Of a stretch of 46,706 bases of DNA, positions 9,574-18,287 are shown piece after piece. Made by a program: the position numbers and the translations under genes. Source of the DNA: an uncultured Sphingomonas sp. (GTDB lineage: Bacteria > Pseudomonadota > Alphaproteobacteria > Sphingomonadales > Sphingomonadaceae); the NCBI GenBank assembly GCA_913776255.1, contig CAJYLV010000036.1, positions 1-46,706 on the forward strand. The letters are read 5' to 3'. Within the stretch, counting starts at the first letter, position 1, and every line of letters starts with the position of its first letter. Under the pieces are notes generated by a model that saw only the letters and a list, made by a program, of their open reading frames with translations, was not told the origin of the DNA and did not search any database.

Positions 9574-10875
9574 TCAGAAGCGGAAGCGTCCACCCAGCGA
9601 CAGGACGATCGCGCGCGCGTTCTCCAGGCGCCCACTGACCAGGATCGGCATCTCCACCTTGCTACCCGCATAGGCGGCGGTGCGACGGTCGATCGTCGTC
9701 TCCTCGAAATCGACGTAGTTCGCCGCGGCATCCAGCGAGAAGTTCGGCGTCACGTCGAACGATCCGCCGACCGCGTAATTCCAGCGGTTCGAATCGGGCA
9801 CGCGCGCGTCCCGCTCGCCATCGCGGGTTGGGGTCAGCGTGCGCTGCGCCCCCGCGCGCACCGTCACGCGCGGCGACACCGCATAGTCGAGCCCCGCCGC
9901 ATAGCTCCAGATGCTGCGATAATTCTCGGGCAATGCCGCGTTGATCGGTGCGCCCAGCCGGATCGCGTCGAACTTCTCCCAGGTGTAGCGGATCGTCTGC
10001 GCGTTCAGCGTCAGCTTGTCAGTCGCGCGGAACCGGCCACCGATCATGATCTGCGCGGGCGTGTAGAAACTGGCCTCGACGCCGGACAGCTTGCGGTTCT
10101 GCCCCGCCAGCGGCCCCAGCAGCCCGCTGACCGTCAGGTCACCCTTCAGCGTATGCTTGATCGCCGACTTGTAGCTGACGCCGACCGTCGCCCAATCGTT
10201 GTGCATCTGGAAACCGGCGGTCCAGCCCACATCCCAGCCATCGCCCTTCAGCGTCTGGTTGCCATCGGGCAGCGCGGCGGAGAGGTTGGGCAGGGCGTTG
10301 CCGAGGCTGGCCTCGACATGCTCGACGTTGACCGCGCCACCGACGCGCAGCCAGTCGGTCACCGCCACCGCGGCCGAAGGCTGGATATCGAAGGTGCGCA
10401 GATAGGTGCGGTCGGCGCTGTACCGCGCCCAGCTGTCGGCATCGTAATCGGTCGTGAAGCTGTACGGCGAGGTCACCGCCAGCCCGACCGCGAGCCGATC
10501 GCCCAGCGGGATCGCGACCGCACCCGAGGGCAGCACGCCATTGTTGATCGGGTTGCGCGACCGCGAGGAGCCACCGACCGGCGCGAAGGTGCCGCCCGGA
10601 CGACGGATGACGGTGCCGTTGTCGATCACGTCGCCCTTGGGGAGGATCGCCGACGCGCTCACGGTCGCTTCCGCCTTGTCCATGCCGGCGATCGCCGCCG
10701 GATTCCACCACAGCGATGCCGCGCCGGTATCGGCCGCCTCGCCCGAGAAGGCGCGCCCCGCGCCCCGCGCGGCCTGCTCCTGCAAATAGAACGCCTGCGC
10801 CTCGGCGCTGGCCGCGACGACGGTGCCGCCGGCCAAAGCGGCGAGCGAAATGGCGATCCGGTGATGGTGCTTCAT
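9574..10875 (-). CDS. OmpP1/FadL-family outer-membrane transporter
   Basis: A 433-residue outer-membrane beta-barrel of the FadL type, which takes up long-chain fatty acids or other hydrophobic compounds. The N-terminus is a Sec signal peptide (MKHHHRIAISLAALAGG...) with cleavage expected near AEAQA. The mature start has the typical FadL hatch wording: LQEQAARGAGRAFSGEAAD, then SLWWNPAAIAGM. The C-terminus ends in a barrel signature with terminal Phe (LSLGGRFRF). It sits directly downstream of the thiolase and FadN-type genes on the same strand, with a 101-bp gap containing a hairpin, which supports a fatty-acid substrate. An AGGA ribosome-binding site precedes the ATG. Confidence 0.93.
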   Translation of the reverse strand: MKHHHRIAISLAALAGGTVVAASAEAQAFYLQEQAARGAGRAFSGEAADTGAASLWWNPAAIAGMDKAEATVSASAILPKGDVIDNGTVIRRPGGTFAPVGGSSRSRNPINNGVLPSGAVAIPLGDRLAVGLAVTSPYSFTTDYDADSWARYSADRTYLRTFDIQPSAAVAVTDWLRVGGAVNVEHVEASLGNALPNLSAALPDGNQTLKGDGWDVGWTAGFQMHNDWATVGVSYKSAIKHTLKGDLTVSGLLGPLAGQNRKLSGVEASFYTPAQIMIGGRFRATDKLTLNAQTIRYTWEKFDAIRLGAPINAALPENYRSIWSYAAGLDYAVSPRVTVRAGAQRTLTPTRDGERDARVPDSNRWNYAVGGSFDVTPNFSLDAAANYVDFEETTIDRRTAAYAGSKVEMPILVSGRLENARAIVLSLGGRFRF

Positions 10876-10942
10876 GGCGATCCTCGTGTCTTTTTATGTC
10901 TGGCCGGTTCCTGCCGATCGTTGTGGCGATGGCAAGCGCAAT

Positions 10943-10970
10943 CGGTCCCCGCCCGGCCGAACGGGGACCG
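10943..10970 (-). terminator. Hairpin between fadN-type and fadL-type genes
   Basis: CGGTCCCC (10943-10950) pairs with GGGGACCG (10963-10970) seven bases after the stop codon of the minus-strand dehydrogenase gene. The T tract on the minus strand is weak, so this may attenuate rather than fully terminate. Confidence 0.5.
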
Positions 10971-10976
10971 GGTGGG

Positions 10977-13304
10977 TCAATTCCGCAACGGTTTGCCGGT
11001 CATCAACATGCTCTCCACGCGTGCATGGGTGCGTTCGTCATGGGCGCTCTCCATGAAGGCTTCGCGTTCCAGATCCAGCAACTGCTGCTCGGTCACGGTG
11101 TCGACCAGATCGGCCTCGCCGCCGGTCAGCACGTTGGCGAGCCGCCCGGCGACGACCTCGTCATAGGCGGTGGCGACGCCCTTGCGGCGGAAGTCGGCGA
11201 CCGCGCCGGCCAGCCCGGTCCGCCCGCTCGCGCCCGGCAGGCGGAAGGTCGGCGGCTCGGGCGGCGTGTAGCCGTCGACCAGCGCCAGCGCCTTCGCCTT
11301 GGCGTCGGCGAGCAACCGATCGCGGTTCATCGTAATCCCGTCGGAGGGACGCAGGAACGCCATCTCCTTGGCCTGCGCCGCCGAACGCGACACCTGCGCG
11401 GTCGAGATCAGCTCGAACGCCTTCATGACGGCGGGCATCGGCCCGCGCGGCATCCCCTTCGCTTTGGCGAGCCGGTCGAGCAATTCGCCATGTCCGCCCC
11501 AGCCCGGCACCAGCCCGACCCCGGCCTCGACCAGCCCGATATAGCTTTCGGCATGCGCCTGCACTGCGTCGGAATGGAGCAGCACCTCGCACCCGCCGCC
11601 CAGCGCCATGCCGGCCGGCGCGCTGACCACCGGGAAGGGCGCGTATTTCAGCGCCTTGAACGCCTGCTGCCCGCCGACGATCAGTTTCTCGATCTCGCCC
11701 CACGCCCCGGCCTTCACCGCGAAGAGCGCGAGCCCGAGGTTGGCGCCGGCCGAGAAGTTGCTGCCCTCGTTGTAGATCACCAGCGCCTTGAACCGCTCCT
11801 GCACCAGCGGGATCGCCTGCTGGATGAGGCTGGCGACCTCGCCGTCGAGCGCGTTCATCTTGGCGGTGAATTCGAGGCACAGCACGCCGTCGCCGATGTC
11901 CCACAGCGCGGCCGACGCGCTTTTCGCCACCGGCTGCGAACGGCGCTTGATATCCTCGAGCAGCACCACGCCTTCGGCACGCGGCACGTCGTGATAGTCG
12001 CCGTCGCTGCCGAGATATTGCCGCACCCCGCCCTCGACGCGGTAGAAGGGGCGGTCGCCGGCGGTGTCGAGGATCGCGGGCACCGCGCGGCCCTCGGCGC
12101 GGAGGCGTTCGGCCAGCTTGCCCGCGCCGAGCCGGTCGATCAGCTCGAACGGGCCGAACTTCCAGTTGTAGCCGAGCTTCATCGCGTCATCGATCGCGAC
12201 GACGTCGTCGGCGGCCTCGCCGACCAGCATCGCGGCATAGCTCAGCACGTTGCCGAGGATCGTCCACGCATAATCGCCGACCTTGCCGGGGACGGTGACG
12301 AGCGCAGCGAGGTCCTTCTCGGCGGCGGCGGGCAGCGCCTCGGGCTTGGCCTCGGGGCGATACTCGCCGGTGGTCAGGTCGATCGCCAGCTTGGTGCGCT
12401 TGCCATCGGTGCCCTTGTCGAGCCGGTAGAAGCCGCCCTTGCCCTTGCGGCCGGTGAAGCCCTCCGCGATCATCCGGTCGACCAGCGGCAGCGGGCGGAC
12501 GGTCGCGAAATAGGGATCGCCCGGCGGCAGCGTGTCCGACAGGCTCTTGGCGAGCAGCGGCATCAGGTCGACGCCGACGAGATCGATCAGCGCGAAGATC
12601 CCCGTCTTGGGCACGCCCATCGGGCGGCCGCCGATCTGATCGGCTTCCTCGACGGTCAGCCCCTGGTCGATCGCGGCATTGACCGCGACCGCCAGCCAAT
12701 AGGTGCCGATGCGGTTGGCGATGAAGCCGGGCGTATCCTTGGCGCGGACGATCCGCTTGCCCATGAAGCGGTCGACGAACGCCTCGACCTTGCCGGCGGT
12801 GCCAGCGTCGGTGTCGGTGCCGCGCACGATCTCGACCAGCCGCATGTAGCGCGGCGGGTTGAAGAAGTGCGTGATGAGGAAGTCGCGGCGGAACTGGTCG
12901 CTGCGCCCCTCGACCAGCCGCTCGAGCGGGATCGTCGAGGTGTTCGACGACACCGCGGTGCCGGGACGCTTGAGCTGTTCCAGCTTCGCGTAGAGCGATT
13001 GCTTGATGTCGAGCCGCTCGACGATCGCCTCGACGATCCAGTCGCATTCGGCGACGCGATCCAGATGGTCGTCGATGTTGCCGGTCTCGACCAGCTTCGC
13101 CGCCGCCTTCGACATGAACGGCGCGGGCTCGGTCTTGAGCATCTTCGCGACCGCGCCCTTGGCGACCGCGTCGCGATCGTTCCCGTCCTTCGCCGGAATG
13201 TCGAGCAGCAGCACCGGCACGCCGGCATTGGCGACCTGCGCGGCGATCCCCGCGCCCATCACGCCCGCGCCGATCACGCAGACCTTTTTGATGCCGTCAG
13301 TCAT
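10977..13304 (-). CDS. FadN-type 3-hydroxyacyl-CoA dehydrogenase / enoyl-CoA hydratase
   Basis: About 775 residues. The start ATG at 13304 overlaps the thiolase stop codon by one base, so the longer N-terminal extension of the frame was discarded. The N-terminal Rossmann domain begins VCVIGAGVMGAGIAAQVANA, followed by 3-hydroxyacyl-CoA dehydrogenase C-terminal domains (NTSTIPLERLVEG near residue 120 and FFNPPRYMRLVEIV). A crotonase domain forms the C-terminal third (NFSAGANLG; GMALGGGCEVLLHSDAVQ). This dehydrogenase-then-hydratase order is that of Bacillus FadN, opposite to E. coli FadB. It should catalyse the hydration and NAD-dependent oxidation steps of beta-oxidation in the cytoplasm, passing 3-ketoacyl-CoA to the coupled thiolase. 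Confidence 0.93.
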   Translation of the reverse strand: MTDGIKKVCVIGAGVMGAGIAAQVANAGVPVLLLDIPAKDGNDRDAVAKGAVAKMLKTEPAPFMSKAAAKLVETGNIDDHLDRVAECDWIVEAIVERLDIKQSLYAKLEQLKRPGTAVSSNTSTIPLERLVEGRSDQFRRDFLITHFFNPPRYMRLVEIVRGTDTDAGTAGKVEAFVDRFMGKRIVRAKDTPGFIANRIGTYWLAVAVNAAIDQGLTVEEADQIGGRPMGVPKTGIFALIDLVGVDLMPLLAKSLSDTLPPGDPYFATVRPLPLVDRMIAEGFTGRKGKGGFYRLDKGTDGKRTKLAIDLTTGEYRPEAKPEALPAAAEKDLAALVTVPGKVGDYAWTILGNVLSYAAMLVGEAADDVVAIDDAMKLGYNWKFGPFELIDRLGAGKLAERLRAEGRAVPAILDTAGDRPFYRVEGGVRQYLGSDGDYHDVPRAEGVVLLEDIKRRSQPVAKSASAALWDIGDGVLCLEFTAKMNALDGEVASLIQQAIPLVQERFKALVIYNEGSNFSAGANLGLALFAVKAGAWGEIEKLIVGGQQAFKALKYAPFPVVSAPAGMALGGGCEVLLHSDAVQAHAESYIGLVEAGVGLVPGWGGHGELLDRLAKAKGMPRGPMPAVMKAFELISTAQVSRSAAQAKEMAFLRPSDGITMNRDRLLADAKAKALALVDGYTPPEPPTFRLPGASGRTGLAGAVADFRRKGVATAYDEVVAGRLANVLTGGEADLVDTVTEQQLLDLEREAFMESAHDERTHARVESMLMTGKPLRN

Positions 13305-14440
13305 CACACGCGCTCCAGCACGGTGGCGATGCCCTGCCCGCCGCCGATGCACTGCGTGGCGAGCGCATAGCGCTTGCCCTCGCGCGCCAGCAAAGCGGCG
13401 GCCTTGCCGACGATCCGCGCGCCGGTCGCGCCGAGCGGGTGACCGATCGCGATCGCGCCGCCGTCGAGGTTGATCGTCTCCTCTTTGAGCCCGAGGTCGC
13501 GGATGCAGGCGATCGCCTGGCTCGCGAACGCCTCGTTGATCTCGACGATGTCGAGGTCGTTCGACGAGATGCCTGCGCGCTCCAGCGCCTTCCGCGACGC
13601 GCCGATCGGGCCGAGCCCCATCGTCTCGGGATCGCAGCCCGAGACGCTGATCGCCTTGATCCGCGCGAGGATCGGGAGGTTGTGCTGCTTCGCGAACGCC
13701 TCCGACGTGACGAGCACCGCGCTCGCGCCATCGGTGAGCGGCGAGGAGGTGCCGGCGGTCACCGAGCCGTCTGCCGAGAAGGCGGGCTTGAGCCCGGCGA
13801 GCGCCTCGGCGGTGGTGTCGGGGCGCAGCGTGCCGTCCTGGTCGACCGCGCCGGCCTTGGTCCGGATCGCGACGATCTCGTCGGACAGGCGGCCGTCCTC
13901 GCGCGCGGCGGCGGCCTTCTGCTGGCTCTTGACCGCGAACGCTTCCTGCTCGGTGCGGGTGATCTGGTACTTCTGCGCGACGTTCTCGGCGGTCTGCCCC
14001 ATCCCCATGTACGCGCCCGCGCTCTTGGCGGCGAGCTCCGGGTTGGGGAGCGGGTTATAGCCGCCCATCGGCACGCGGCTCATCGATTCCAGCCCGGCGC
14101 AGATATACGCCTCGCCCGCGCCGACCGCGATCTGCCCCATGGCGATATGGATCGCGCTCATCGACGAGCCGCAGAAGCGGTTGACGGTCATCCCGCCGAC
14201 CGACAGCGGCAGGTCGGCGAGCAGGCCGATCATCCGCGCGACGTTAAGCCCCTGCTCGCCCTCCGGAAAGGCGCAGCCGAGCACGATGTCCTCGATCAGC
14301 GCCGCGTCGACGCCGGTCTTCTCGATCAGCCCGCGGATCGTCTGCGCGGCGAGATCGTCGGGCCGGACCCGCGCCAGCGCGCCCTTGCCCGCCAAATGGA
14401 ACGGCGACCGGGCATAGCCCGCAATCACGACGTCGGTCAT
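13304..14440 (-). CDS. Acetyl-CoA C-acyltransferase (thiolase, FadA type)
   Basis: A 378-residue thiolase, the last step of beta-oxidation: cleavage of 3-ketoacyl-CoA by CoA to give acetyl-CoA. The nucleophilic Cys is in VNRFCGSSMSAIHIA (Cys about residue 87). The C-terminal catalytic elements are AIGHPLGATGARI (His about 335) and CIGGGQGIATVLE (Cys about 365). Length and motifs are complete. It is the first gene of the minus-strand fatty-acid module, coupled by a 1-base overlap to the FadN-type gene and followed by the FadL-type porin, so uptake and degradation of fatty acids are encoded together. AGAGGG in front of the ATG is a plausible ribosome-binding site. A degradative rather than biosynthetic role is inferred from the neighbours. 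Confidence 0.94.
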   Translation of the reverse strand: MTDVVIAGYARSPFHLAGKGALARVRPDDLAAQTIRGLIEKTGVDAALIEDIVLGCAFPEGEQGLNVARMIGLLADLPLSVGGMTVNRFCGSSMSAIHIAMGQIAVGAGEAYICAGLESMSRVPMGGYNPLPNPELAAKSAGAYMGMGQTAENVAQKYQITRTEQEAFAVKSQQKAAAAREDGRLSDEIVAIRTKAGAVDQDGTLRPDTTAEALAGLKPAFSADGSVTAGTSSPLTDGASAVLVTSEAFAKQHNLPILARIKAISVSGCDPETMGLGPIGASRKALERAGISSNDLDIVEINEAFASQAIACIRDLGLKEETINLDGGAIAIGHPLGATGARIVGKAAALLAREGKRYALATQCIGGGQGIATVLERV

Positions 14441-14520
14441 CGGTAACCCTCTCGGTGGAATCTGTTGGCTACCGTTTACGTCAACGTCAGTGGGTGCTCA
14501 AGGGGTTTTGGTGGCGGACC

Positions 14521-14650
14521 GTCGCCCCTGCGCAGGCAGGGGCCTATGTCTGTCGAATGTTGCGATGTGTCTGACACAACGATGTCGTCCGTGTGTCAGA
14601 CGCATCGATCCGACGAAGCAGCCATGGGCCCCTGCCTGCGCAGGGGCGAC
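14521..14650. repeat. Composite palindromic repeat, family A, copy 1 (130 bp)
   Basis: Outer arms of 24 bases are perfect inverted repeats (14521-14544 and 14627-14650, core CCCCTGCGCAGGCAGGGG). Inside lies a second inverted repeat of about 15 bases (14564-14578 with 14592-14606, around GTCTGACACA). The same architecture recurs at 33331-33461 and, with one arm lost, at 33496. It fills most of the gap between the thiolase start and the TorF-like stop and may end TorF-operon transcription. Confidence 0.85.
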
Positions 14651-14669
14651 GGCGTTTTTAGGTGGTCGG

Positions 14670-15398
14670 TCAGATCCCGAGCGAGATCCGCGCCGCCAGC
14701 CGGTCGCCGGCATGTTCGCGCACCGCGAAGCGTGACAGGTCCGGTCCGTTGCCGATGTCGGTGCCGGTATATTCCAGCGCCACCGTCAGCGGCCCGGTGA
14801 TATGCTGCACGCCCAGCGACCAGTCGTGATAGGTCCCGTCCGGCCGCAGCCGCGCCGCGCGCGTCGCGTCGTCGACGCTGCCCGACGATCGCCCGGCGCT
14901 GGCGGTCACCGTCCACGGCGTCGCGGGGATGCCGACGCGCCCGCGCACGCCGAGGTAGAGATTGTCGCCGCCGATCGCGCCTTGCGACGGGGCGTAGCGC
15001 GCCTCGACCCCGGCCTGCGCCGGACCAAGCGAGTAATTGAGCCCCGCGCCCAGCTCGCCATAGTCCATCCGCCCACGCGCGCCGGTGAAGAAATGCCCGG
15101 TCGCGAACGCGTCGAGGCGGAAGCCGGCGAGGTCGCGCGAATAGCCGAGCGTCGGCTCGATCACGCCGTCCGCGCCGTCGTGGCGCGCATCACCGCGCGT
15201 CGCGAGCGCGCGCGCGCCGAGGTCGAATCCGGCGGGCAGGTCGATCCGCGCATAGGCGGACGGTGCGGCCTTGCCCTCGCTCCAGCTGATCCCGCGGCGG
15301 CGCTCGTCGGTGGCGAGTTCGACGCCGGCCTGCACCTGCGCCGCGGCGGGCAGCGCCGCCACACCCGAGAGCATGGCGGCGATCACATGACGCATCAT
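14670..15398 (-). CDS. TorF-family putative porin
   Basis: About 242 residues. The N-terminus MMRHVIAAMLSGVAALPAAAQ is a Sec signal peptide. The mature sequence is a run of amphipathic beta-strands with Gly/Tyr/Asp turns. The early motif ATDERRRGISWSEGK matches the RGIS element of the TorF/Gcw_chp family, putative outer-membrane porins of proteobacteria. The C-terminus is RLAARISLGI; it lacks a terminal Phe but is strand-like. The substrate is unknown. The start (15398, or 15395 one codon later) lies seven bases after the stop of the upstream exported-protein gene, so the two form an operon on the minus strand. Confidence 0.8.
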   Translation of the reverse strand: MMRHVIAAMLSGVAALPAAAQVQAGVELATDERRRGISWSEGKAAPSAYARIDLPAGFDLGARALATRGDARHDGADGVIEPTLGYSRDLAGFRLDAFATGHFFTGARGRMDYGELGAGLNYSLGPAQAGVEARYAPSQGAIGGDNLYLGVRGRVGIPATPWTVTASAGRSSGSVDDATRAARLRPDGTYHDWSLGVQHITGPLTVALEYTGTDIGNGPDLSRFAVREHAGDRLAARISLGI

Positions 15399-15405
15399 CC
15401 GCACC

Positions 15406-15852
15406 TCAGCCGCGGACCCGGTCGTGCGCGGCGTCGAGTTCGGCGACCAGCGCGTCCTGATCGCGCGCGGCGACCGCAAGCAGATGGTCGCGGACCTTGC
15501 CGCTGCGCGCCGCGACATCCTGCGCGATCGCGTCGCGCTGCGTCGCGCACCAGCCCGGCCGGCTGCCGGTCAGCGGCGCGTCGGCGCTGATCGTGCGCGC
15601 CATCACATGCCCGGCGGCGTGGCGCGCCTCGCGGTGGACGTCGACCGAGGCGGTCCAGGCGCAGCGCAGCGCGCTCGGACGGCCGGGCGCGCCGACAGCG
15701 CCGACCTGCTTGTGCGTGACATCGACCGCGCTGCGGTACGTCACGTCGACCTGCTGCCCGCGATGGTCCATCTGCACGCGGTGCGCCGCGTCGGCAGAGG
15801 CGGGGGCGAAGGGGGTGCCGAGCAACAGCCCGGCGACGATCGAGACGATCAT
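15406..15852 (-). CDS. Exported protein of unknown function, 148 aa
   Basis: The start MIVSIVAGLLLGTPFAPASA is a short signal peptide, preceded by a clear ribosome-binding site (AAGGAGAA on the minus strand). The mature part is rich in Asp, Ala, Val and Arg, with Cys residues in LRCAWTAS and GWCATQRD that may form a disulfide. The C-terminal 50 residues look helical (DVAARSGKVRDHLLAVAARD). It is the first gene of a two-gene unit with the TorF-like porin, suggesting a periplasmic accessory, but I recognise no family. The longer upstream frame extension is rejected because it would hide the signal peptide. Confidence 0.72.
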   Translation of the reverse strand: MIVSIVAGLLLGTPFAPASADAAHRVQMDHRGQQVDVTYRSAVDVTHKQVGAVGAPGRPSALRCAWTASVDVHREARHAAGHVMARTISADAPLTGSRPGWCATQRDAIAQDVAARSGKVRDHLLAVAARDQDALVAELDAAHDRVRG

Positions 15853-16006
15853 GGCGTTTCTCCTTGCGTCGGCCCCGGACCATGCTGCCCGGTAACCGTC
15901 TTCCGAGATACGTACGCGCCGCGCCGCTTCAACGATCCGGCCGGCAGCGTAACAATTTGTCATCCGACGTTGTCGATCGCGCCATGACGCGCCACAACAT
16001 ACCGCA

Positions 16007-16456
16007 ATGCCGTACGCCCCCGCCCTGCCCACCATTGCCGAAGCGATCCAGGCCTCGCTCAGCCCGGTGTTCGTGCTGACCGGGATCGGCGCGCTGCTCA
16101 ACGTGCTCACCGGCCGGCTGTCGCGCGTGATCGACCGCGTCCGCGTGCTGGAGGAGCGGCATCCGCAGATCGACCTCGACGAGCGCGCGCGGCTGGTGTG
16201 GGAATTGCGCCGCCTTGCCAAGCGGATGAGCGTCATCAACTTCGCGCTGTTCCTCGCGGTGGCCAGCGCGGTGGCGACGTGCATCGTCGTCGCGTTGCTG
16301 TTCATCGGCGCGCTGACCCGCAGCCATATCGGCCCCTATGTGGCGCTCAGCTTTATCCTCGCGATGTCGCTGCTGATCGCCGCCTTCGTGGCGTTCATGA
16401 TCGAGGTGCGGCTGTCGAGTCGCGCGATTCGGGTCCGCGACGAACTGCTGCATTGA
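16007..16456 (+). CDS. DUF2721 membrane protein
   Basis: A 149-residue inner-membrane protein. A first hydrophobic segment near residues 19-36 (SPVFVLTGIGALLNVLTG) is followed by an Arg-rich cytoplasmic helix (RLSRVIDRVRVLEERHPQ) and two strong membrane segments at about 75-100 and 108-130. This layout, including LTGRLSRVIDRVR near the first helix, is typical of the DUF2721 family, whose function is unknown. It ends 16 bp before copA on the same strand, so it may be co-transcribed with the copper genes. A promoter would be expected in 15853-16006, the gap shared with the divergent exported-protein gene; I could not pick one out convincingly. Confidence 0.85.
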   Translation: MPYAPALPTIAEAIQASLSPVFVLTGIGALLNVLTGRLSRVIDRVRVLEERHPQIDLDERARLVWELRRLAKRMSVINFALFLAVASAVATCIVVALLFIGALTRSHIGPYVALSFILAMSLLIAAFVAFMIEVRLSSRAIRVRDELLH

Positions 16457-16472
16457 CGCGCCGACGCCTTAT

Positions 16473-18287
16473 ATGAGCGCCATGACGAGCGATCATGACA
16501 CGACGGCCCGGTTCGGCCGCCGCGACCTTCTGCGTGCCGGCGGCGTGCTGGCGGCGAGCGCCTGGGCCCCGGCCTGGGCGCAGTCGGGCAGCGCCGGGAT
16601 CGCCGCGCGCCCCGAAGTGGCGGGCGACGACATCCGGCTGCGCATCGCGCACCAGATGATGATCATCGACGGGCGCCGCAGCCATGCGATCGGCATCAAC
16701 GGCAGCGTGCCTGCGCCGCTGATCCGACTGCGCGAGGGGCAGACCGTCCGGCTGCACGTCGAGAATGCGCTGGACGAGGAAAGCTCGATCCACTGGCACG
16801 GGCTGCTCGTCCCCTTCCACATGGACGGCGTGCCGGGCGTCAGCTTTCCCGGCATCGCGCCGCGATCGACCTTCACCTACGAATTTCCGGTCCGGCAGGC
16901 GGGCACCTATTGGTATCACAGCCATTCGGGATTGCAGGAGCAGATGGGGCTGTACGGCCCGATCGTGATCGACCCCGCCACCCCCGATTTGGCCGCGCCG
17001 GCGCGCGAGCATGTGATCCTGCTGTCCGACCACAGCGCGCTCCACCCGCACACGATCTTCCGCAAGCTCAAGCAGCAGGGCGGCTATTTCAATTACCAGA
17101 AGCAGACGCTGGCGGGACTGCTCGCGGGACGCGATCAGCCCGCGGGCGAGCGCCGGGCGTGGGGGAAGATGCGGATGGACCCGGCGGACATCGCCGACGT
17201 CACCGCATCGACCTATACCTATCTGGTCAACGGCCACGGCCCGCGCGACCGATGGACCGGGCTGTTCGCGCCGGGCGAGCGCGTGCGGCTGCGGCTGGTC
17301 AACGCGTCGGCGATGACGACCTTCAACGTGCGGCTGCCGGGGCTGGCGATGACGGTGGTCGAGGCCGACGGGGTGGCGGTGCGCCCGGTGACGGTCGACG
17401 AACTCCAGCTCGCGGTCGCCGAAACCTATGACGTGATCGTCACGCCGAGCGACGACCGCGCCTATGCGCTGGTCGCCGAGAGCGTCGATCGCTCGGGGAT
17501 GGCGCTCGCCACGCTCGCGCCGCGCGCCGGGATGCGCGCCGCCGCCCCGCCGCTGCGCCCGCGTCCGCTCGCGACGATGAAGGACATGGGGATGAGCGCG
17601 ATGGCGATGGGCGATGGCGATGCCATGGCGCCGCACGACATGAGCGCCCACAACATGTCCGGCCACGAAATGACCGGTCACGACATGGCCGGTGGCACCA
17701 TGCCCGGTCGCGACATGACCGCCATGAACCATTCCATGCGCGATTTCGCCACTGCGCCCGAGGTGAAGCGCACGCCGACCGTCCAGACGATCTCGCCGAT
17801 GCCGGTCGACCGCACCGGCGAGCCCGGTCAGGGGCTGGCGGATGTCGGACATCGCGTGCTGACCTACCGCGACCTCGTCGCCGCCACACGCAACCCCGAC
17901 GTGCGCGCCCCCGACCGCGCGCTGCGCATCCATCTGACCGGCAACATGGAACGCTATATGTGGGCGTTCGACGGCGAGAAGCTGAACGAAGTGACCGCGC
18001 CCTTCGCGTTCCTCGAGAACGAGCGGGTGCGCGTGACGCTGGTCAACGACACGATGATGGGCCACCCGATCCATCTGCACGGCCATTATTTCGAGCTGGT
18101 CACCGGGCACGGCGACCACGCCCCGCGCAAGCATACCGTGCAGGTCCAGCCCGGCGGCACCGTCACCTTCGACCTGACCGCCGATGCGGTCGGCGACTGG
18201 GCGTTCCACTGCCACATGCTCTATCACATGCACGCCGGGATGATGCAGGTCGTCACCGTCCGCCCGCGCGGTGAGGGTGCGGCATGA
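16473..18287 (+). CDS. copA: Copper resistance multicopper oxidase CopA
   Basis: A 604-residue periplasmic multicopper oxidase that oxidises Cu(I) in copper detoxification. The N-terminus carries a Tat signal (RRDLLRAGG at about 17-25). Copper ligands are visible in all expected places: IHWHGL (about 104), YWYHSHSG (about 147), HPIHLHGHYFEL (about 530) and FHCHMLYHMHAGMMQ (about 578). A Met/His-rich insert at about 370-420 (repeats such as HDMSAHNMSGHEM) is typical of CopA/PcoA and probably collects copper. The stop overlaps the copB start by four bases (ATGA). An internal Met nine bases after the start is a possible alternative initiation. No CopR/CopS regulator pair is in the window. Confidence 0.96.
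   Translation: MSAMTSDHDTTARFGRRDLLRAGGVLAASAWAPAWAQSGSAGIAARPEVAGDDIRLRIAHQMMIIDGRRSHAIGINGSVPAPLIRLREGQTVRLHVENALDEESSIHWHGLLVPFHMDGVPGVSFPGIAPRSTFTYEFPVRQAGTYWYHSHSGLQEQMGLYGPIVIDPATPDLAAPAREHVILLSDHSALHPHTIFRKLKQQGGYFNYQKQTLAGLLAGRDQPAGERRAWGKMRMDPADIADVTASTYTYLVNGHGPRDRWTGLFAPGERVRLRLVNASAMTTFNVRLPGLAMTVVEADGVAVRPVTVDELQLAVAETYDVIVTPSDDRAYALVAESVDRSGMALATLAPRAGMRAAAPPLRPRPLATMKDMGMSAMAMGDGDAMAPHDMSAHNMSGHEMTGHDMAGGTMPGRDMTAMNHSMRDFATAPEVKRTPTVQTISPMPVDRTGEPGQGLADVGHRVLTYRDLVAATRNPDVRAPDRALRIHLTGNMERYMWAFDGEKLNEVTAPFAFLENERVRVTLVNDTMMGHPIHLHGHYFELVTGHGDHAPRKHTVQVQPGGTVTFDLTADAVGDWAFHCHMLYHMHAGMMQVVTVRPRGEGAA

Noticed and set aside
7017..9731. 904-codon minus-strand open frame opposite the Mfd-like gene
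   Set aside because: Antisense shadow of a clear helicase gene; Arg/Gln/His-rich, without motifs.
10880..10930. GGAAC on the minus strand upstream of the FadL-type gene as an EcfG promoter
   Set aside because: No CGTT occurs at 16-17 bases spacing.
10716..13370. 884-codon plus-strand open frame opposite the FadN-type gene
   Set aside because: Antisense shadow of a well-supported enzyme; composition is typical of reverse-strand translation.
14521..14650. CRISPR-like array
   Set aside because: The repeats are inverted and nested, not regularly spaced direct repeats with unique spacers; no cas gene is present.
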